Assembly (NCBI GenBank): GCA_023101725.1
Contig: JALJCO010010235.1
Span: forward strand, 62,001 to 126,000
Direction of reading: 5' to 3'
DNA from: Atherinomorus stipes
Taxonomy: Eukaryota; Chordata; Actinopteri; Atheriniformes; Atherinidae
Length of the DNA stretch: 64,000 bases
Part shown: positions 59,127-64,000 of the stretch, piece by piece
How the letters are laid out: every line of letters begins with the position of its first letter
Numbering within the stretch: position 1 is the stretch's first letter
Translations under genes and position numbers: made by a program
The notes under the pieces: model-generated
Seen by the model: the letters and a program-made list of their open reading frames with translations, nothing else
Databases searched by the model: none
Told to the model about the DNA's origin: nothing

Positions 59127-62100
59127 TTAACAACCCAGAATAGAGTCGTCCCACAGCTTCTCCTCCTCCGTCCTCGTGTCTACTCTCTCTTTTGTTTTCT
59201 TCTTCTCTTTCCTGTATTTGGGTTTGGTTGGCTTGTCGTGTCCACTCTCACTTTGCTCCACGTTAACGTCGGCCTGTAAATGTGCTTCGGTCTCTTTCCT
59301 GATCTCCGCCGTATGCTCTGGCTTTAACGTGTCCACCTGCCTGTCAGCTTTGTCAAAGTTCTCCTGCTTGTGTTTTCTCTCTTGTCGTTTCCACTTGCCG
59401 TGACTTTTCAGCTTTTTTCTCCTCCCCTCCTCCTCTGAATCCACAGACTGCTCCTTTCCCTTCTCCTCTGAATCATGATCTCTGTCCTGCCTGCGGCGTT
59501 TCCTCCTCCTTTCCTCCTCTGATTCGTCTCCTTCCTTCCTGTCTCTGTCCCTTTTGGGTCTTCTAACCCTCCTCTTGTCTCTGTGCTTATATTCGCTTTC
59601 TTCGCTGTCGCTCGTGTGAGTGCTGACGGAGGAATGGGAGGTGGATGAGGAGGTGGTGGACGTGGAGGAACTTGAAAGTCTTCTTTGTGGTCTGCTGACT
59701 GGGGGCCGGCTGGTGGACTGTGAGGAACCTGAGCACTGGAGGAGCGGAGGAGGGCAGTTGTAGTCCCAGCCGTGGGATGGCCAGGGGGGTCCCGGATAAG
59801 GAGGATGCCAGATTCCCGGGTGGGACAAATGAGGAGGGTTGGACTGGGAAGGGATAGCTTGATTTGTTTCCATCATATCCCACTTAACTAATCCTTCCTG
59901 ATCCTCTTCTTGTTTGTCTGCATCCTCCTTTTGGGTGCCGTCTTGAGGAGGAACTTGACTGGACTTCGGGGTGATTCCACGAGCTTTCTGAACCTGGATG
60001 TAATCTGCCAGTTCATCTGCAAATGTGCTGTAGACCTTTGGTTGGGATTTGAAGAGGTCACTAACCTTCTTCTCCCTGTTCAAGAACACAGAAACAGAAA
60101 CTGAATAACTATGTTGGCAAGCAAAAACAGAAAAGAAGCTATATTTGTTTCATATTTGCATAAACAGGCTGAAATTATCTTTAATATTTCAAAGCATTCC
60201 TATTTTGAACATTCAGGAGACAGAAGCTGCTTTCAGACTTGCACCGAGGAATATATGTGGTGAAGTCCATCCGCTCTTTAACCAGACTTCGTACGGATAT
60301 CGGGAAATGTACCGGATAAGTCGACGCAGCAACAACCCTGTCTGGAATATTTCTTGTGCATCAAGCCAGAACAACGTACCACAACGTTTTTCATCTCTTA
60401 TGACATGGGGACGAGCCGGTACATGTCCGCTACAGCTCTGAGGTAAAAGAGTGGAACGTTTTACTGAATGGAAACGGTATAAAAGACAAAGTCTGAACTG
60501 TTACCGCTTGTCAGAACAAGTCTGAAGGGGTGAGAGAGAATTATGACCATATATTGTATTTTCTGGACTATAAGATGCACTTTTACCTCATAGTTTGGCT
60601 GCTCCTGCGACTTAATCAGGTGCGATTTTTATCAAAATGTATGCAATTCAACAGTTTTTATTGTTGATTTATATTCTGTCATGAACCAAAGAGTAAACAT
60701 TACTGTCTGATGCCACAAGAGGGCGCTCTAGACTCGTGACAACTAAGGGACAGCTAAGGCTTGAGCAAAGATTGAAAATCGCATTTTGTCAGCAATGGGA
60801 GTTCATTTTTGTACATCTGGCCAGGCCTGCTGACAGTCTCGCCTTGGCAAGATGATAGAAGATGGGCCCCCTCCATGCCCAGATCTCATCTCATCTCATC
60901 TCTCCTCTCCTCTCCAGTGACAGGCATTGACAATAATAGTTAACATTAACAAACTACACAACAACTGTAAGTCCACTCCTCATAAATCAGGAAATAAATA
61001 AATATGAACATTGTATGTGAAGTTACTTCCTGATTGTCTCATTCAGAACAGATTATTCTTTAATGAAAAAATAAAAGAGGAAGAAGTCTTTAGATCCATA
61101 TCTAGCCACTTTTTCAACATTGTTTACTGTTTTTCAGCTTTCAGTAGCTCCTGCTTGTAATTAGACTGCTGAAGCAGTTGTAGTGCTGTAGTGGGCGGGG
61201 CTTCATTCGAATATTTCCCATCACGCTTTGTGGCTCTCCCTGTCAGTGGCAGAGCCAGACATTTTTCACTGGGTGGCCAGAGAGAGACCATTACTCACAT
61301 AGGGGCGGCCATAAGTAGATACCTTAGAGCGCATGTTTTTTTTATATACATATATTCTTTACATAAATTTACAGATAACACACATACATACCTAATGGTA
61401 CCAAATCAAAAATCAAGGGGGAATCTGGTGTCAAAAATAAGAAGGGAAAGTGGTTTGGAAGCAACTTGGGGTCTCTGTACCTGCTTGAGCGCCGCCCGGT
61501 TAAAGCGTGGGGGTGGCCAGTGATTGGCCAGGGGGGGCAGCGGCTCCCCCGGCCACCCCCGTAGATCCGCACCTGCTCCCTGTATCATTCTGAGCTGTGA
61601 GTTAAGTGTGTCTGAACCCTTGATATTCTCTTGGTGACGCATCATCAGAGTGATGCGGTGAATACTGTCAGTAATCTCACTGAATTCAACAGAATAACAA
61701 GATTACTGAAAACTTGCATTATTAAGAACATTACACAGTTACCACGGAGCGTTGTCAAATACAATCCCGTCATCCCCCGCCACGTGTCTGATGGAAAGAA
61801 TTGGAGTCTTCAACATGAAACATAAAAGCAACTCGCTCTTACATCAGCTTTTAAAAGACAGAGTATCTATTGGTACTTAACGTCCCCCTCCACGTCTTCA
61901 TGACACATTTTATGACTATTGCGACTTGTAGTACAGAAAATACTTAAACTCTGTGTACTGCAAAAGCAGCAGTACGGTGGGTACTGAAAACTGCACCTTC
62001 ATTAAAACAGGAGCGGCGGAAGTGTAAGAAGAGGTGCTTGAATCGATTAAATGAGAAACGATTTATGATGTTTAGTAACCGGTAAATGAGTGTGAAACAC

Positions 62101-64000
62101 ATCATGTCCTGCTCCTGTTGGAGTATCCTGACTAGAGGTTGGGTGCAGCTGATCGTGGTATGATGCTCAGTCCACAAAAAATGTGGACTGAGAGCTGCTA
62201 ATCACCAATTATCAGTCCAACGACCTTTTCAAACTGGGACTGATGTGACTTTGCTGTGCATTGTACAGAAGCCAGACATGAAGTTGAAGCCGATCTGATG
62301 CTGATACCTCTGAGCTGGCGAGGGAGGCAGTAACAAAGGTGACATAACCTCCATGACATGTGCTTAAATGCATCAAGCCAGCATGACACACACTATAGTA
62401 AACAAATTCTGTCGCTCCTAACCCGATTGATGATGCTGATGCTTTTATAATCAAGAACATCACCTAGGACTGCTCTCCTTGTCATTGGTAGTCAGTGTAC
62501 GTACATTCTTCTGAGACATAAAACAATATTTTCCTGCTAATGCCGCATAACTTACATTAAATTTCTTTTTTAGAGCACTCATTTGATAAGGTAAGCCCTA
62601 CCCCACGGCCAGCTTAGGAACGGATTACAGAATGCTGGAGCCATCTGACAGAATACTTAAAAAATGAAAAATACACAGTTTCTTATTAAAACTGACTTTT
62701 CTGTCATAACGCTTTGCTAATTAAAATCACCAACCTGTATCAAGCAACACTCACTTATGGAAACTGATTTTGGTCTGGAAGTTTATGAAAGATGTATGAA
62801 TGTTCTGCAAAGGCTGTGTAATGTTTAGTGCAGCAAAGATTAACATGCAACTGCAGTGAAAATAATCACATGATAGAAAACAGAACGCTTGTTAGACAAA
62901 GTTTTCTCTTACCTGATCTGGTGTTTGTTACCCTGCATGTGAGCCTGGTACGTCTCCACCGAGTGCAGGAGCACACCACACATATGACACATCAGGTAGT
63001 TGGCTGAAGGAAAAAAAAAGGGGCAGAAAAAAAAAGCATAATGGCATAAAACATCAAATTTCCTTTATCTAGTTTTATTTCTCGCTCATTCCAAACCTGT
63101 TTCCAAGTTGTCTCAACAAGGAGATGCAAATTAATTGGACAGTTGCTCAATGAAACTCTATCTAAGCTGGTATTTATCTGTAATCAGTGTTTTAGGTGGT
63201 TGCCCAGATCAAATATCAGATCACATTTTAGATGGATTAGGTTTTTAAGTTTTCTTTTCTGGACATTTTTGCTGTTGTTTTCCTTTTTTAACCAAGTTCA
63301 AGTTCAAGTTCAGGTTTATTTGTATAGCACACTGACAATGACCATGGTCGCACAAGGTGTGACCAATAAAGGGTTACTGTGTAACTTTTGACCCAAACAT
63401 TAGCATAATTAAAGCAATAATAGATGATTTCTTGAGTCAATATACAGCATTTGATGCATGCTGTTGCTCCGAAGGGGCTGCCCTCCTCAAAAGCCAGTCA
63501 TTATAATTTTAATGGGAATGGGAACAAAGGCAGATGCAGCAAAAAAAAAAGGAAGTATTCTGCGGTGAAAAGAGCTTTATATGGTGCACACTCGGAAAAC
63601 CAGGGTTAATATTGGTCTGGCTTTCACCTGCTTTCGAGCTTTGAAGGTGAGGCTTGGGGCTGAAGAGCGTTGCTGCCATTAGCCCGAGGGGACGGGAACT
63701 CAGTTTGAATAGTTTACAAACAGAAACTGGGGAAACTCCGGATTCTACCTTTAATGACTAACTAGATGCTTGAGATAAATGTATTTTAACCATTTTTTCT
63801 TTACATCAACATTGCAGCTAAATTACAGGTTCTCTTTTGTTGCTGAAGTGCAGGATCCCGTGATACCTTGTTGCACATCTTCTCCCAGCTCTTTGAGCAG
63901 GTCCTGTCTCGCCTGAATCCTCTGGTGTTTACGTCCATTGTAGTGCTGGAAGGCCATCTGGGGATTGTTGAAGGAGGCAGCACACAGGGAGCAGTACTTG
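59127..64000 (-). CDS. zmat1: Zinc finger matrin-type protein 1 (3' part)
   Basis: Three minus-strand exons are visible: 64000-63867 (cut by the window edge), 63003-62913 and 60075-59127, joined in phases 1 and 2. The first two encode two matrin/U1-type C2H2 fingers: YCSLCAASFNNPQMAFQHYN then GRKHQR, and MCHMCGVLLHSVETYQAHMQ then GNKHQ. The wide Cys-His spacing is typical of fingers that bind double-stranded RNA. The long last exon starts EKKVSDLFKSQPKVYSTFAD and contains ADYIQVQKARGITPK. It continues into a Pro-rich, then Ser-rich, then Lys/Arg/Glu-rich tail with likely nuclear localisation signals (RRRKRRRQDRD), and ends EEEKLWDDSILGC. The YIxVQKARG block and the EExLWDxSILG end match mammalian ZMAT1 as I know it. 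Cellular role poorly known. The 5' exons lie beyond the window. Confidence 0.85.
60556..61943. mobile_element. DNA-transposon derivative in zmat1 intron
   Basis: The left end GTATTTTCTGGACTATAAGA and right end CTTGTAGTACAGAAAATAC are inverted. It is related to 18112-18610. It contains a smaller hAT-type element at 61244-61575 and a (CATCT)n-like stretch near 60886-60915. No transposase frame was seen. Confidence 0.6.
61244..61575. mobile_element. hAT-type element (CAGTGGCGGAGCC), copy 2
   Basis: The left end is CAGTGGCAGAGCCAGACATT and the right end is GTAGATCCGCACCTG. CTCCCTGT is repeated exactly at 61236-61243 and 61576-61583. It is homologous to 55005-55897 but lacks the MITE found there. 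Confidence 0.85.
63294..63375 (-). mobile_element. LINE 3' tail fragment, L2-like
   Basis: AAGTTCAAGTTCAGGTTTAT followed by TTGTATAGCACACTGACAA is the reverse complement of a teleost L2-like tail. It lies in the zmat1 intron. Confidence 0.5.

Noticed and set aside
59587..59883. 98-codon minus-strand frame inside the zmat1 last exon, and the plus-strand frames over it
   Set aside because: They are shadows of the long zmat1 frame in a low-complexity region.

Overview
This window looks like teleost fish nuclear DNA. It has short exons with GT/AG splice sites in long AT-rich introns, many TA and CA microsatellites, and a dense load of fish-type Tc1/mariner, hAT and L2-like repeats. It also holds a tandem CD8 pair of the teleost kind. 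Four protein-coding genes can be supported. All models were spliced by eye from reading frame, splice sites and family resemblance; no alignment was run.

Layout. Positions 1-15723 hold no gene I can support, only repeats; missing 5' exons of the next gene could lie there. Positions 15724-34788 (+) carry most of a calpastatin gene (cast): 32 coding exons, about 1,027 codons, followed by a probable spliced 3' UTR to about 37.1 kb. The protein has a low-complexity N-terminal region, then five A-B-C calpain-inhibitory units. Units 2-4 form a recent tandem array with a period near 1.5 kb. Two exons carry single-base indels that break the frame and look like assembly errors. Convergent to cast, positions 38318-40087 (-) carry cd8a and positions 50213-53129 (-) carry cd8b. 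Each has six exons with the same phase pattern, encoding signal peptide, V-type Ig domain, hinge, transmembrane segment and a short tail with a CPH or CQH motif. Positions 59127-64000 (-) carry the 3' part of zmat1, with two matrin-type zinc fingers and a charged C-terminal tail; its 5' exons lie beyond the window. Positions 43.1-50.2 kb are gene-poor.

Function. cast encodes the cytosolic inhibitor of calpains. cd8a and cd8b encode the two chains of the T-cell co-receptor for MHC class I and probably arose by tandem duplication. zmat1 encodes a nuclear-type zinc-finger protein of poorly known role. Nothing suggests that the four genes act in one pathway.

Most notable observations: the five-unit, all-phase-0 calpastatin; the two frame-breaking indels; a (TG)20 repeat sitting as the splice-acceptor tract of the cd8a transmembrane exon; and an unusually readable set of nested transposons. 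These include a MITE inserted in a LINE reading frame that becomes continuous when the MITE and one TTTAA are removed, hAT elements with 8-bp target duplications, and a Tc1-type MITE whose empty target site is preserved elsewhere in the window. I found no clearly new gene system.
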